From assembly GCF_030151085.1 (NCBI RefSeq), contig NZ_JASLER010000038.1, forward strand, positions 1 to 64,000: 64,000 nucleotides of DNA. The letters run 5' to 3'. How positions within the stretch are numbered: position 1 is the first letter of the stretch; each line of letters opens with the position of its first letter. The notes under the pieces were generated by a model. The model saw only the letters and a list, made by a program, of their open reading frames with translations, was not told where the DNA came from and did no database searches. The position numbers and the translations under genes were made by a program. This stretch comes from Bacteroides sp. (GTDB lineage: Bacteria; Bacteroidota; Bacteroidia; Bacteroidales; Bacteroidaceae). Below, piece by piece: positions 52,525 through 61,536 of this stretch.

Positions 52525-54774
52525 TCAACGAAGTATAAACCGCAGTTTGCCACCATGTACCAGTTCATCATGTGTGACGCGATAGCGGGACAATTTCTTT
52601 CCTCCTAACTCCATCTCACGGATATAAAGCGATTCCGCAGACGGACGTTCCGTTTCTATCACTAATTTATCACGTCCCCACTGTTTGGGGTCAAGACGAA
52701 TAGTCACTTTATTGAACACAGGCGTAGAAAGTGTATAAGACGGTTCACCGGGACAATCGGGATAAAAGCCCATCATGTTGAAGATGGCCCAAGCTGACAT
52801 AGTTCCTGTATCGTCATTGCCCGGAATGCCATCGGGGGCATCTTTGAAATACTTCTGCAAAAGTCGGTGCAACTCCTTCTGAGTGCGCCATTCCTCTCCT
52901 TTAAAATAAGAAAAAAGATGAGCGTATGCTATATCAGGCTCATTGGCAGGATCATAAAGCCCGTCATCAAACACACGCTGGAGCTTGTCGACAAAAGGCT
53001 TCTTGCCTCCCATCAAGCGAGCCAATCCCTTTACATCATGCGGAACATAGAAAGTATAATTCCAGGCATTGCCTTCATGGAAGCCGGGACTGGGTTCAAA
53101 GTTCTCACCTTGCATCGGGTTGAAAGGAGAATAAAACTGTCCATTGGGAAGAATGGGACGGAATGTACCGAACTCTTTACTATAATAATGCTTGTAACCC
53201 AAAGAACGATTATGGAAAAGCTGTGCATCTTCCTTTTTTCCAAGTGCATCGGCAAGACGTGAAAGTGCATTGTCTGCAATGTAATATTCCAATGCATGAG
53301 ACACGGAATTATCATACTGCTCACGTAAGGGGACATATCCCAAAGACATATAATCATCATTATCCGGGCGCAACAGGTTCTCCGCTTCCGGCAGTGTAGC
53401 TCCCTTGCGCATAGCTTCGTAAGCAAGTTCGATGTCAAAGTCATTCAAGCCCTTCAACCATGTATCGACAATCACAGGAATAGAAGGATCGCCTTCCATT
53501 GTCAGTGTTTCACGTCCATACAACTCCCATTTAGGCAGCCAGCCATGCTCCCGATACATATCGAGCATGGTGCGTACCATCTGCAACTGACGTTCAGGAT
53601 ATACCAATGTAAGCAGCTGATGTACATTGCGGTAGGTATCCCACAAAGAAAAGACGGTATAACGATCACCTTTCGTAGTCAGAATCTTATCGCTTTCCAT
53701 AGCGGGATATTGACCGTTTACGTCTTGCAGAACATTGGGATGAATCAACAAATGATAGAGTGCAGTGTAAAAGACAGTCTTTTGCTCTTTCGTTCCGCCC
53801 TCCACCAAGATACGTGATAAATCATCGTTCCAACGCTGACGGCTTTCTGACAATACCTGACTAAAATCCTTTCCTTGCTGTTCTGTATCCAAATTGAGAC
53901 GGGCATTTTCAATGCTGACAAAGGAAACGCCCATTTGTACCTCTATTTGTTCACCTTCTTCGGTATTGAAGGTAAGATACGCTCCTATATCGTCTCCGGC
54001 AATATCCTTGCGGTAACGGGTGTAGAGTTTATAGCGACCGTTATCCCGATCCCACTCTGCTTCGACACCGGTCATGAGACGTTGTTTCTTCCAATAGCCG
54101 GTAACAGCAGGACACTTGTTAACGCGCATCACAAAATAGATAGGAAATACAGCCTGCGGATTGTAACAGAAAGTACCCAATAGCTTCATGCCTTCAAATT
54201 CACAATCACTCACTTGGCGGAGGGAAGCACCTGATTCGTTGGTTAATCCTTCACCCAAATTCAGCAGGATGTGGCTTTGTCCGGCAGGGAAAGTGAAGCG
54301 TGCCACACCCGTGCGGGGTGTAGCTGTCACTTCAGTCTTCACATTATAACGAGTAAGAAAATTGCTATAATAACCGGGGGATGCCTGTTCATCTTTGTAT
54401 CTACTACCGTATTCTTTATAATCGACAGATAATTCTCCCGTAGTAGGCATCAGCAGCAAAGAGCCCAATTCCGGGCATCCTACTCCACTAAGGTTTACAT
54501 GGGAATATCCGGTAAAGAAACAGTTGTGATACTCGTATGGAGTAGACCACCAACGGGCATCTTTATCATATTTGTTATCCGCCGATCCCATTACATTGAA
54601 AGGTACTACGGACATCATTCCATTGGGACAAACAGCTCCGGGATTCGTAGTACCAAAGTTGGTGGTACCAATAAAAGGATTGACATAATCCACCGGAGAA
54701 AAGTTCTTCTCTTCTGCCCACGACACGGTAAGCAGACTGAAAGATATCAGGCAAGAAATGATTGTTCGTTTCAT
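52525..54774 (-). CDS. GH92 alpha-mannosidase
   Basis: 749 residues. Signal peptide MKRTIISCLISFSLLTVSWA. Family opening VDYVNPFIGTTNFGTTNPGAV, then the (alpha/alpha)6 catalytic part with IFSLWDTYRN-like VFSLWDTYRNVHQLLT, the acid-bearing HEGNAWNYTFYVPHD and the base-bearing GNDDTGTMSAWAIFNMMGFYP. GH92 enzymes are calcium-dependent, inverting exo-alpha-mannosidases. It is the last gene of the N-glycan operon, 30 bp after GH130, the same order as in the B. thetaiotaomicron BT1032-BT1033 region as I recall it. Linkage preference cannot be told from sequence here. Confidence 0.95.
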   Translation of the reverse strand: MKRTIISCLISFSLLTVSWAEEKNFSPVDYVNPFIGTTNFGTTNPGAVCPNGMMSVVPFNVMGSADNKYDKDARWWSTPYEYHNCFFTGYSHVNLSGVGCPELGSLLLMPTTGELSVDYKEYGSRYKDEQASPGYYSNFLTRYNVKTEVTATPRTGVARFTFPAGQSHILLNLGEGLTNESGASLRQVSDCEFEGMKLLGTFCYNPQAVFPIYFVMRVNKCPAVTGYWKKQRLMTGVEAEWDRDNGRYKLYTRYRKDIAGDDIGAYLTFNTEEGEQIEVQMGVSFVSIENARLNLDTEQQGKDFSQVLSESRQRWNDDLSRILVEGGTKEQKTVFYTALYHLLIHPNVLQDVNGQYPAMESDKILTTKGDRYTVFSLWDTYRNVHQLLTLVYPERQLQMVRTMLDMYREHGWLPKWELYGRETLTMEGDPSIPVIVDTWLKGLNDFDIELAYEAMRKGATLPEAENLLRPDNDDYMSLGYVPLREQYDNSVSHALEYYIADNALSRLADALGKKEDAQLFHNRSLGYKHYYSKEFGTFRPILPNGQFYSPFNPMQGENFEPSPGFHEGNAWNYTFYVPHDVKGLARLMGGKKPFVDKLQRVFDDGLYDPANEPDIAYAHLFSYFKGEEWRTQKELHRLLQKYFKDAPDGIPGNDDTGTMSAWAIFNMMGFYPDCPGEPSYTLSTPVFNKVTIRLDPKQWGRDKLVIETERPSAESLYIREMELGGKKLSRYRVTHDELVHGGKLRFILR

Positions 54775-54804
54775 AACTATGATGTTTTGTCTTATACTTA
54801 ACTA

Positions 54805-55773
54805 CTACAAACTCGTCCGTTTAACGAATTCTATAATCTCTGAGATATAGCCAAAAGCCATTCCTACTACTGTATCGGCAGCACCATAATATACGGCAAC
54901 TTTATCTCCATCCTGCAATGATGCGCAGGGGAAAACAACATTGGGGACATCTCCCTGTAATTCGTAGGAAGCAGCAGGTGCAAGCAGATATTCACGTGTA
55001 CGATACAGTACCTTGGATGGATCTTCTTTATCCAGGATGGCAGCACCCATAGAATATCGGAAACCATTGCAGGTAGTAATAACTCCATGATAGAACATCA
55101 ACCAACCCTCTTCAGTAAGAAAAGGAACAGAACCGGCACCTATCTTTGTACATTGCCAGGCACTTTCGGGGAAAGGAGTCACTTTCATGACACAACGATG
55201 TTCGCCCCAGTATTTCATATCGGGGCTATAGCTGAGATAGATGTCGCCAAACGGAGTATGTCCGTTATCACTCGGACGACTCAGCATGGCATATTTACCG
55301 TTTATTTTCTGCGGGAAGAGCACACCGTTACGGTTGAAAGGCAAGAAAGCATTTTCACACTGGAAGAACTCCATAAAATCGAATGTATAGGCGATGCCGA
55401 TAGTCGGTCCGTTATAACCGTTGCACCAAGTAATCCAGTAACGATCTTCTATCCAGGTTACACGAGGATCGTATTTGTATTCAGACTCTATCATCTCCGT
55501 ATTTCCTGCTTTGAAGCGAATAGGTTCGTGGCTAATCTCCCAGTCAATACCATTCTTACTAAAGCCAACGAAGATATTCATCTGCACCGCTTTGTTATCG
55601 CAACGGAACACCCCGGCATATCCATCTCCAAACGGTACCACGGCACTATTAAAAATACTGTTTGATGAAGGGATGTGATAACGTCCGATAACCGGATTCT
55701 TTGAATAGCGCCACATTACATCCTGACAATCTTCGGGACGATTCTCCCAAGGCATTTTGATCTTTTTGTCCAT
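54805..55773 (-). CDS. GH130 mannoside phosphorylase (beta-1,4-Man-GlcNAc type)
   Basis: 322 residues, the length of GH130 members. NPVIGRYHIPSSNSIFNSAVVPFGDGYAGVFRCD is the five-bladed propeller entrance with the catalytic Asp region, followed by DPRVTWIEDRYWITW, GRNMVLFP-like RNGVLFPQKINGKY, WGEHRCV and the phosphate-site HGV in LMFYHGVI. The UhgbMP/BT1033 branch phosphorolyses Man-beta-1,4-GlcNAc to Man-1-phosphate and GlcNAc in the cytoplasm, the final step of N-glycan core use. No signal peptide, as expected. It lies between the MFS importer and GH92. Confidence 0.93.
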   Translation of the reverse strand: MDKKIKMPWENRPEDCQDVMWRYSKNPVIGRYHIPSSNSIFNSAVVPFGDGYAGVFRCDNKAVQMNIFVGFSKNGIDWEISHEPIRFKAGNTEMIESEYKYDPRVTWIEDRYWITWCNGYNGPTIGIAYTFDFMEFFQCENAFLPFNRNGVLFPQKINGKYAMLSRPSDNGHTPFGDIYLSYSPDMKYWGEHRCVMKVTPFPESAWQCTKIGAGSVPFLTEEGWLMFYHGVITTCNGFRYSMGAAILDKEDPSKVLYRTREYLLAPAASYELQGDVPNVVFPCASLQDGDKVAVYYGAADTVVGMAFGYISEIIEFVKRTSL

Positions 55774-55816
55774 AATTGCTTTATATTTTATATACTATCA
55801 AAACTATACTCCTTCC

Positions 55817-57130
55817 CTATTTAGAGGAATGAGGGGTATCCGCATACGTAAACGGCACAAAATATGTTATCAAGAATGCCGGAATAGTAGCGAATAAGAT
55901 AAAGATAAAGAAATGTTCGTATCCTAACCAATCACTGACATAGCCACTGATTGATCCCGGCAACATTACACCCAAGTTCATAATTCCCGAAGCAAATGCG
56001 TAATGTGCCATCTGGTGTTTACCGGGAGCTACCTGCTGCATCATGAACAAGCTCAATCCTACAAAGCCAAATCCATAACCAAAATACTCCAACACAATGG
56101 CACTCCCAATTAACATACCGCTCTCCGGTTGATAAACCGCCAGTAAGGTATAAGCGACAAAAGGCAGGTTGAAGATACAACACAAAGAAAATAATGTCTT
56201 CTGCAAGCCCCGATGCGAGATATAATACCCTGCCAATAAAGAACCTAATACAAAAGCTGCCGCACCGTATGTACCGTAATACAAACCAATCTGCTGCTCA
56301 TTAAGTCCCAAGCCACCCACTGAGCGCTCTGCTTTGAGGAAAAGAGGAACAATCTTCATAACGAAGCCTTCGGCAAGACGGTATAGAATGATGAAAGTGA
56401 TATAATACCAAATGTGTTTCTTAAGGAAGAAATCTCTGATCACTTCCATTAATTGATGTAGAGTTTCTCTGACTGTTGCCGTGCCGGATGCGCTTTTGCC
56501 TCCCGTTGGAAGCATACGTATGTGATATAAACTCAGCAAGATCATAACGGTTGCCAATATCAGCATCACCACCATCCAGGCGTGCACTGTAGCTTCATGA
56601 CGAACAGCTTCCGTCACCTCTCCTACTCCACCGAAACTCTTCAGTAGCCAGCCTGCCAACCATACCAGTCCGCCCGAAGCTACTATCTTGGCTATATTGT
56701 AGAATGCACCTTGCCAGCCAATATATTTAGCCTGTTCCTGTTTGTTCAGCTCCGACATATATACGCCATCGGTAGCCACATCATGTGTGGCACCGCTGAA
56801 AGCAATCACTGCCAGCAACGCAATACATACAGCGAAAAAGGCCGGCAGTTGTAAAGCCAAAGCTACCAGAGCAAAACCTGCTCCGGTAACCATTTGCGTT
56901 AATACTACGAAAAACTTCTTCGTCCTGAACATTTCAAGAAACGGACTCCAAAGAAACTTCAGTGTCCAGGGTAACATAATAAGTGACGTCCACAAAGCAA
57001 TTTGTGCATCACCGATACCCAGTCCTTTAAACATCAATACAGATACCATGTTCAGTACCACGAATGGCAACCCCATGGCAAAATATACAGTGGGAACCCA
57101 CGATATAGGATTATGAATTTTCTGATTCAT
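55817..57130 (-). CDS. MFS transporter (AmpG/SLC33-like), probable Man-GlcNAc importer
   Basis: 437 residues with twelve predicted helices. The opening ISWVPTVYFAMGLPFVVLNMVSVLMFKGLG, the GATHDVATDGVYMSEL segment after helix 4 and FKAERSVGGLGLNEQQIGLYYGTYG are typical of the AmpG-like branch that carries amino-sugar disaccharides. Located 43 bp before GH130 and 12 bp after the second GH92 gene, it is the likely inner-membrane importer of Man-beta-1,4-GlcNAc or of GlcNAc-ended disaccharide. Transport substrate is inferred from neighbours only. Confidence 0.9.
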   Translation of the reverse strand: MNQKIHNPISWVPTVYFAMGLPFVVLNMVSVLMFKGLGIGDAQIALWTSLIMLPWTLKFLWSPFLEMFRTKKFFVVLTQMVTGAGFALVALALQLPAFFAVCIALLAVIAFSGATHDVATDGVYMSELNKQEQAKYIGWQGAFYNIAKIVASGGLVWLAGWLLKSFGGVGEVTEAVRHEATVHAWMVVMLILATVMILLSLYHIRMLPTGGKSASGTATVRETLHQLMEVIRDFFLKKHIWYYITFIILYRLAEGFVMKIVPLFLKAERSVGGLGLNEQQIGLYYGTYGAAAFVLGSLLAGYYISHRGLQKTLFSLCCIFNLPFVAYTLLAVYQPESGMLIGSAIVLEYFGYGFGFVGLSLFMMQQVAPGKHQMAHYAFASGIMNLGVMLPGSISGYVSDWLGYEHFFIFILFATIPAFLITYFVPFTYADTPHSSK

Positions 57131-57142
57131 AGCAGTTAGTTT

Positions 57143-59416
57143 TTAAGGCAGTGGCTTGTCACCCATTGTCAGTTCCAACGTACCACCTTCTACTATATCC
57201 TGATGAGTAAAGAAAGGAGTTTGCAATTTCTTCCCATTCAGAACCATACTCTGCACATACTTATTGTCACGGCTATTGTTATGCGCTACTATCTTAAACG
57301 TCTTTCCTGCATTCAAATGAATGGTAGCTTCATTGAATAAGGGACGTCCGATGGAATACACCGGTTTGCCGGGACATACTTGATAGAAGCCCATCGCATT
57401 CATAATAAACCAGGCTGACATCTGACCACAGTCCTCATTACCCGAAAGTCCGTCGGGATTGTTGAAGTAGAGCGTTTGCAATACCTCGTCCACAATTTCT
57501 TGCGTTCTATAGGGCTGTCCTACATAATTGTAAAGATGTGCAATATGATGGCTGGGTTCGTTGCCATGAGCATATTGTCCTATCAAACCGGAAATGTCTA
57601 CCGATACCGATTCGCCTTCCATAGCCGAGGGGGCAGTGAAGAGTGAATCGAGCTTTCCGATAAAGGCATCTTTTCCTCCCATCAATTCTACAAGACCATC
57701 TACATCATGAGGAACGAACCAAGTCCACTGCCAGGCAGTACCCTCACAATAATCGTCATTGCGATGGGTAGAAGCACGAGGACTGAAAGGAGTACGCCAG
57801 TTACCTTCGCTGTCCAGTCCGCGCATGAAACGGGTACTCGGGTCGAAATAGACTTTATATCCTTCGGCAAACGTAGTATATTTCTCTTTATTAGGTTCGT
57901 CACCCATTGCATCGGCAAGTACAGAGATGCACCAATCATCGTATGCATATTCCAAAGCCTTGGCAACGGATTCGTTATCTTTATCACAAGGAACATATCC
58001 TATCTTATTCTTCCAGTATTTGGCTTGCGGCATCAGGTGCGGTAACACTAACGGATGGGTGATAATGCCCGTAGTGTCATATTCTGCCGTACGCAGGCAA
58101 GCACGATAAGCCTCTTTCACATCAAAGTTACGATAGCCTTTTACGTATGAATCGGCAATCAGAGATGCGGCATGATAACCAATCATGGTTCCGGTATAGT
58201 TTCCTGCCAACTCCCACATAGGGAAGATTCCTCCCTCTTCTTCTTTCTTAATGAGCGAACGGATAAAAGCCTCGTTCAACTCAGGGTCGATAATAGTCAT
58301 CAACGGATGGTAAGCACGGAAAGTATCCCACAAAGAGAATATGGTATATATAGGCTGATTTACATTTCCCTGATGAGGTTTCAGATCCATCCCCAGGTAA
58401 CGCCCGTCAGCATCGGTGAACAGATTGGGCTGCATACCTGTATGGTAAAGGGCAGTATAGAACATAGTCCGTTGGTCTGTATCTGTTGTTTTAATATCTA
58501 TCTTAGAGAGATACTTGTTCCATTCTGCACGGGCAGCCTGACGTACTCCGTCAAAATCCCATTCCGGTATTTCAGCTTCTACATTCTTACGGGCGCCATC
58601 CATATCGACAGCAGATACACCTACTTTTACTAATACTTGTTCATTCTTTACAGTAGGGAATTGCAGCAATACTTTTGCAGTAGGCAGAAGCGGACCACCT
58701 TCGTCCAAAGCGACCGAATCGGTGACTAAGGTATAAGTAAACGGTTTGGAGAATTTAGCATAGAAGTTAATGTATTGATCGAATGCCCAATATACGGTTT
58801 TCTTACGTCCGCGGATTTCAGTATCGCTGATCACTTCAATCTCCATTTCTTCATTCTTCTGGCGTTGCAGACTGTAGTCCAGATCCAAAATGAATCCAGC
58901 ATCTGCTGCTTGCGGAAAAGTATAGCGGTGAATAGCGGCACGTTTGGTAGCAGACAACTCCGCTTTCACTTGATAACGGTCCAGAAATACTGAATAATAA
59001 CCGGGCTCAGCCACTTCGTTCTTATGAGAAAAGGCGGAAGCATACGCCATCTGCTGGCTCTTAGAACCGGTAGGTTGATATTCCTGCTTGCCTATAGTGG
59101 GCATCAGCAATACATCACCATAATCACCACATCCCGTACCACTGAGGTGCGTATGCGAGAAGCCGTTCATGGTTGAATCGGCATAATAATAACCGGAACA
59201 TGCGTCCCACTCATAAATTCGCGTGTCCGGACTGGGTTGAATCATCCCGTTGGGAACTACCGCTCCGGGATAAGTATGCCCATGTCCTCCTGTACCGATA
59301 AACGGATTGACGTAGGACGCATAGTCCTCTACTGCCGCCGGAGTACAACTACAAATTGTGCCCAACAACATTAGTCCACCCATCAGTATGGAATTCGTTT
59401 TCATGTTTTTCTTCAT
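57143..59416 (-). CDS. GH92 alpha-mannosidase, lipoprotein
   Basis: 757 residues. Lipobox LLGTICSC-TPAAVEDYASYVNPFIGTGGHGHTYPGAVVPNGMIQ. Catalytic landmarks: IFSLWDTFRAYHPLMT, CEGTAWQWTWFVPHDVDG (acid) and GNEDCGQMSAWFIMNAMGFYQ (base). It differs markedly from the GH92 at 52525 (HEGNAW versus CEGTAW, GNDDTG versus GNEDCG), so the two probably cut different linkages (alpha-1,2 versus alpha-1,3/1,6) of the same glycan. The Cys anchor places it in the outer or periplasmic leaflet. It is 24 bp after the GH97 gene. Confidence 0.95.
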   Translation of the reverse strand: MKKNMKTNSILMGGLMLLGTICSCTPAAVEDYASYVNPFIGTGGHGHTYPGAVVPNGMIQPSPDTRIYEWDACSGYYYADSTMNGFSHTHLSGTGCGDYGDVLLMPTIGKQEYQPTGSKSQQMAYASAFSHKNEVAEPGYYSVFLDRYQVKAELSATKRAAIHRYTFPQAADAGFILDLDYSLQRQKNEEMEIEVISDTEIRGRKKTVYWAFDQYINFYAKFSKPFTYTLVTDSVALDEGGPLLPTAKVLLQFPTVKNEQVLVKVGVSAVDMDGARKNVEAEIPEWDFDGVRQAARAEWNKYLSKIDIKTTDTDQRTMFYTALYHTGMQPNLFTDADGRYLGMDLKPHQGNVNQPIYTIFSLWDTFRAYHPLMTIIDPELNEAFIRSLIKKEEEGGIFPMWELAGNYTGTMIGYHAASLIADSYVKGYRNFDVKEAYRACLRTAEYDTTGIITHPLVLPHLMPQAKYWKNKIGYVPCDKDNESVAKALEYAYDDWCISVLADAMGDEPNKEKYTTFAEGYKVYFDPSTRFMRGLDSEGNWRTPFSPRASTHRNDDYCEGTAWQWTWFVPHDVDGLVELMGGKDAFIGKLDSLFTAPSAMEGESVSVDISGLIGQYAHGNEPSHHIAHLYNYVGQPYRTQEIVDEVLQTLYFNNPDGLSGNEDCGQMSAWFIMNAMGFYQVCPGKPVYSIGRPLFNEATIHLNAGKTFKIVAHNNSRDNKYVQSMVLNGKKLQTPFFTHQDIVEGGTLELTMGDKPLP

Positions 59417-59440
59417 ATCTACTTGTATTACGTTTGTTTA

Positions 59441-61450
59441 TCAGATTGGCATAAAACTAATAGCTTGTCCGCCGCCCCTTGCCATTACAATGGTGAGAGT
59501 ATCATCGGCAGTTACTTGCTTTTCTATAATTTCGTATGCTGTGGGATTCGTTTCCCAGTCAGCATCTTTTGCATCGGCATAAATAATAGCTTTGTAGCTT
59601 TTTCCTTTTGCAAGAAAATCAAGCTTGATATCAATAGTTCGTGCCATTTCGTTGGTGGCAGCACCCAAGAAATACTTATCTTTTGCTCTGCGGACAATGG
59701 CAACGAATTCACCGGGTTCGCCTGCCAATGCTTGCGACCAGTCACAATCGGCATCATAGTCGCGGAAGAATTGGAAAGCAGGATGTCCTTCGTAGTTTTC
59801 AATCATATCGGCAGCCATCTGTAGAGGGGAGTAAAGTATTACCCAGTTGGCTATTTGTTTGGCAAGAGTGGTGTTGATACGGCAGTCTTTGCTATCCTTC
59901 ATATTCCACTGCTTGCGGTTAGGATTCTTCTTGGCTCGCTCATACAAGATGTCGAATATACCGGGGGTATAATCCATAGGGCCACCCAGCAGACGGGTAA
60001 ATGGTAACATCACATGGTGTTCGGGAGGATTACCCTCACTCCAGGCATTCCATTCCATGCCACGAGCACCTTCACGGGTCATCATATTAGGATAAGTGCG
60101 GCGAATGCCGGTATCTTTGATGGGTTCGTGTACATCGAGTGTGGTATGATATTTGGCAGCAGTCTGCACCACTTTGCGATAATGGCGTACATTGAATTGT
60201 CCGTGATGATTGTGTCCGTCAGGAAGTCCTCCGGCATAACCGGTCTTTACACTATGAACGCCCAAATCGGCATACCAGCGATAGGCATTGTCCAGCTGTT
60301 TTTCGTAATTGGTGATATTGCCACCGGTTTCATGGTGACCTATAATCTCAATGCCCTCTTCTTTTGCGTAACGGGCTATTTCCTTGATGTCGAAATCTGC
60401 GTATGGTTTCGTATAATCAAATGATTGATTTCCGCCCCAGTTCTCCCAGCCTTCATTCCAGCCTTCGAACATAACGGCTTCTATATTATTGTTGGCGGCA
60501 AAGTCGATATACCGTTTTGCATTTTCAGTAGTAGCACCATGACGGTCGTTGATTACCCAGCTTTCTACACCTAAATGCATGCCCCACCATACGCCAACGT
60601 ACTTCATCGGACGAATCCAGTCGGTGGTTTCGAGCGCGCAAGGCTCATTCAGGTTCAGGATAAGTCCTGAGTTTATCAGTCCTATTGCTTCAGGAGCAAT
60701 TTGCAGCGTACGCCACGGGGTCTTGAAACTATTGCCTGCCATCCTTGCTTTGATACCATCGGGCCACGGAGCAAGTTCGGATTTGAATTGGCAGTCTCCC
60801 ACATTCTTCAAAGTCATTTCGGGAAAGTCGGTCAACGCTGCTTCATGAATACTGGCATAGACATTGCCGGTCTTGAAGGTCATCGGAGTATTGGCATTGT
60901 CTATTTTGCTGAGAGGTTGCGTACGATATAACAATTCGTATGTTTCATAATTGGCAGGGATAGACCATGATGTACCGTCCTGTGCAATATTAAAGGCAGT
61001 AAATTCGTCTGTAATCAGAATACTGTCGGCTCCTGCCACTTCATATTCATAACGGAATCCTATTCCATCGTCAAAAACACGGAAACGCAGAACTAACTTC
61101 GTATTTGTAGTATCGGCCAGATGTACGGCCATTTCATTATAATGGTTTCGGATCGTTTTGTTCTCACCCCAAGGCTGTGTCCAATTTTCGTCTGCTGATG
61201 AGAAATCGGTACTCATTATACGGAAACCTTCGGCAAGATTCAATCCGTCTTTGGCAAGAAAACCTAAAGAGGAAGGAGTAATAAAAGTCGTATCGTTCAC
61301 ATCCACCCGGTAAGTCATGCGATGATTACCGTCCAAAGCGAATGCCAAACGGATACTCCCGTCAGGAGATTTCACTTCTGTTGGTTTAGGGAATTTACAA
61401 CCGGACAGAAGGAAGAGAAAGGTTAGTATATATATAAGGTGTTGTTTCAT
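59441..61450 (-). CDS. GH97 glycoside hydrolase, inverting (SusB-like) branch, lipoprotein
   Basis: 669 residues. Lipobox FLFLLSGC-KFPKPTEVKSPDGSIRLAF. N-terminal super-sandwich (to about 280), (beta/alpha)8 domain (about 280-560) and C-terminal sandwich. LGVHSVKTGYAGG has no Asp where retaining GH97 alpha-galactosidases carry their nucleophile, while TLDVHEPIKDTGIRRTYPN and TREGARGMEWNAW keep the glutamates of the inverting, SusB-type alpha-glucosidases. So it should release alpha-glucose. This is unexpected inside an N-glycan operon; it may remove the alpha-1,3-glucose caps of immature glycans. It lies 86 bp downstream of GH18 across a triple repeat. Confidence 0.92.
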   Translation of the reverse strand: MKQHLIYILTFLFLLSGCKFPKPTEVKSPDGSIRLAFALDGNHRMTYRVDVNDTTFITPSSLGFLAKDGLNLAEGFRIMSTDFSSADENWTQPWGENKTIRNHYNEMAVHLADTTNTKLVLRFRVFDDGIGFRYEYEVAGADSILITDEFTAFNIAQDGTSWSIPANYETYELLYRTQPLSKIDNANTPMTFKTGNVYASIHEAALTDFPEMTLKNVGDCQFKSELAPWPDGIKARMAGNSFKTPWRTLQIAPEAIGLINSGLILNLNEPCALETTDWIRPMKYVGVWWGMHLGVESWVINDRHGATTENAKRYIDFAANNNIEAVMFEGWNEGWENWGGNQSFDYTKPYADFDIKEIARYAKEEGIEIIGHHETGGNITNYEKQLDNAYRWYADLGVHSVKTGYAGGLPDGHNHHGQFNVRHYRKVVQTAAKYHTTLDVHEPIKDTGIRRTYPNMMTREGARGMEWNAWSEGNPPEHHVMLPFTRLLGGPMDYTPGIFDILYERAKKNPNRKQWNMKDSKDCRINTTLAKQIANWVILYSPLQMAADMIENYEGHPAFQFFRDYDADCDWSQALAGEPGEFVAIVRRAKDKYFLGAATNEMARTIDIKLDFLAKGKSYKAIIYADAKDADWETNPTAYEIIEKQVTADDTLTIVMARGGGQAISFMPI

Positions 61451-61466
61451 GCTTTTGATTGTTTTT

Positions 61467-61530
61467 ATGACTTAGGTAAGTCAGTAGTGATGACATAAGT
61501 AAGTCAGTAGCTACGACTTACCTATGTCAT
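61467..61530 (-). repeat. Three copies of a 16-bp element forming alternative hairpins
   Basis: Copies at 61467-61482 and 61490-61505 are direct; one at 61515-61530 is inverted. The inverted copy differs from each direct copy at one base, so in the operon RNA it can pair with either, forming two mutually exclusive 16-bp stems. No T-run follows, so it is more likely a processing, stability or attenuation element between GH18 and GH97 than a simple terminator. Confidence 0.7.
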
Positions 61531-61536
61531 AAAACA

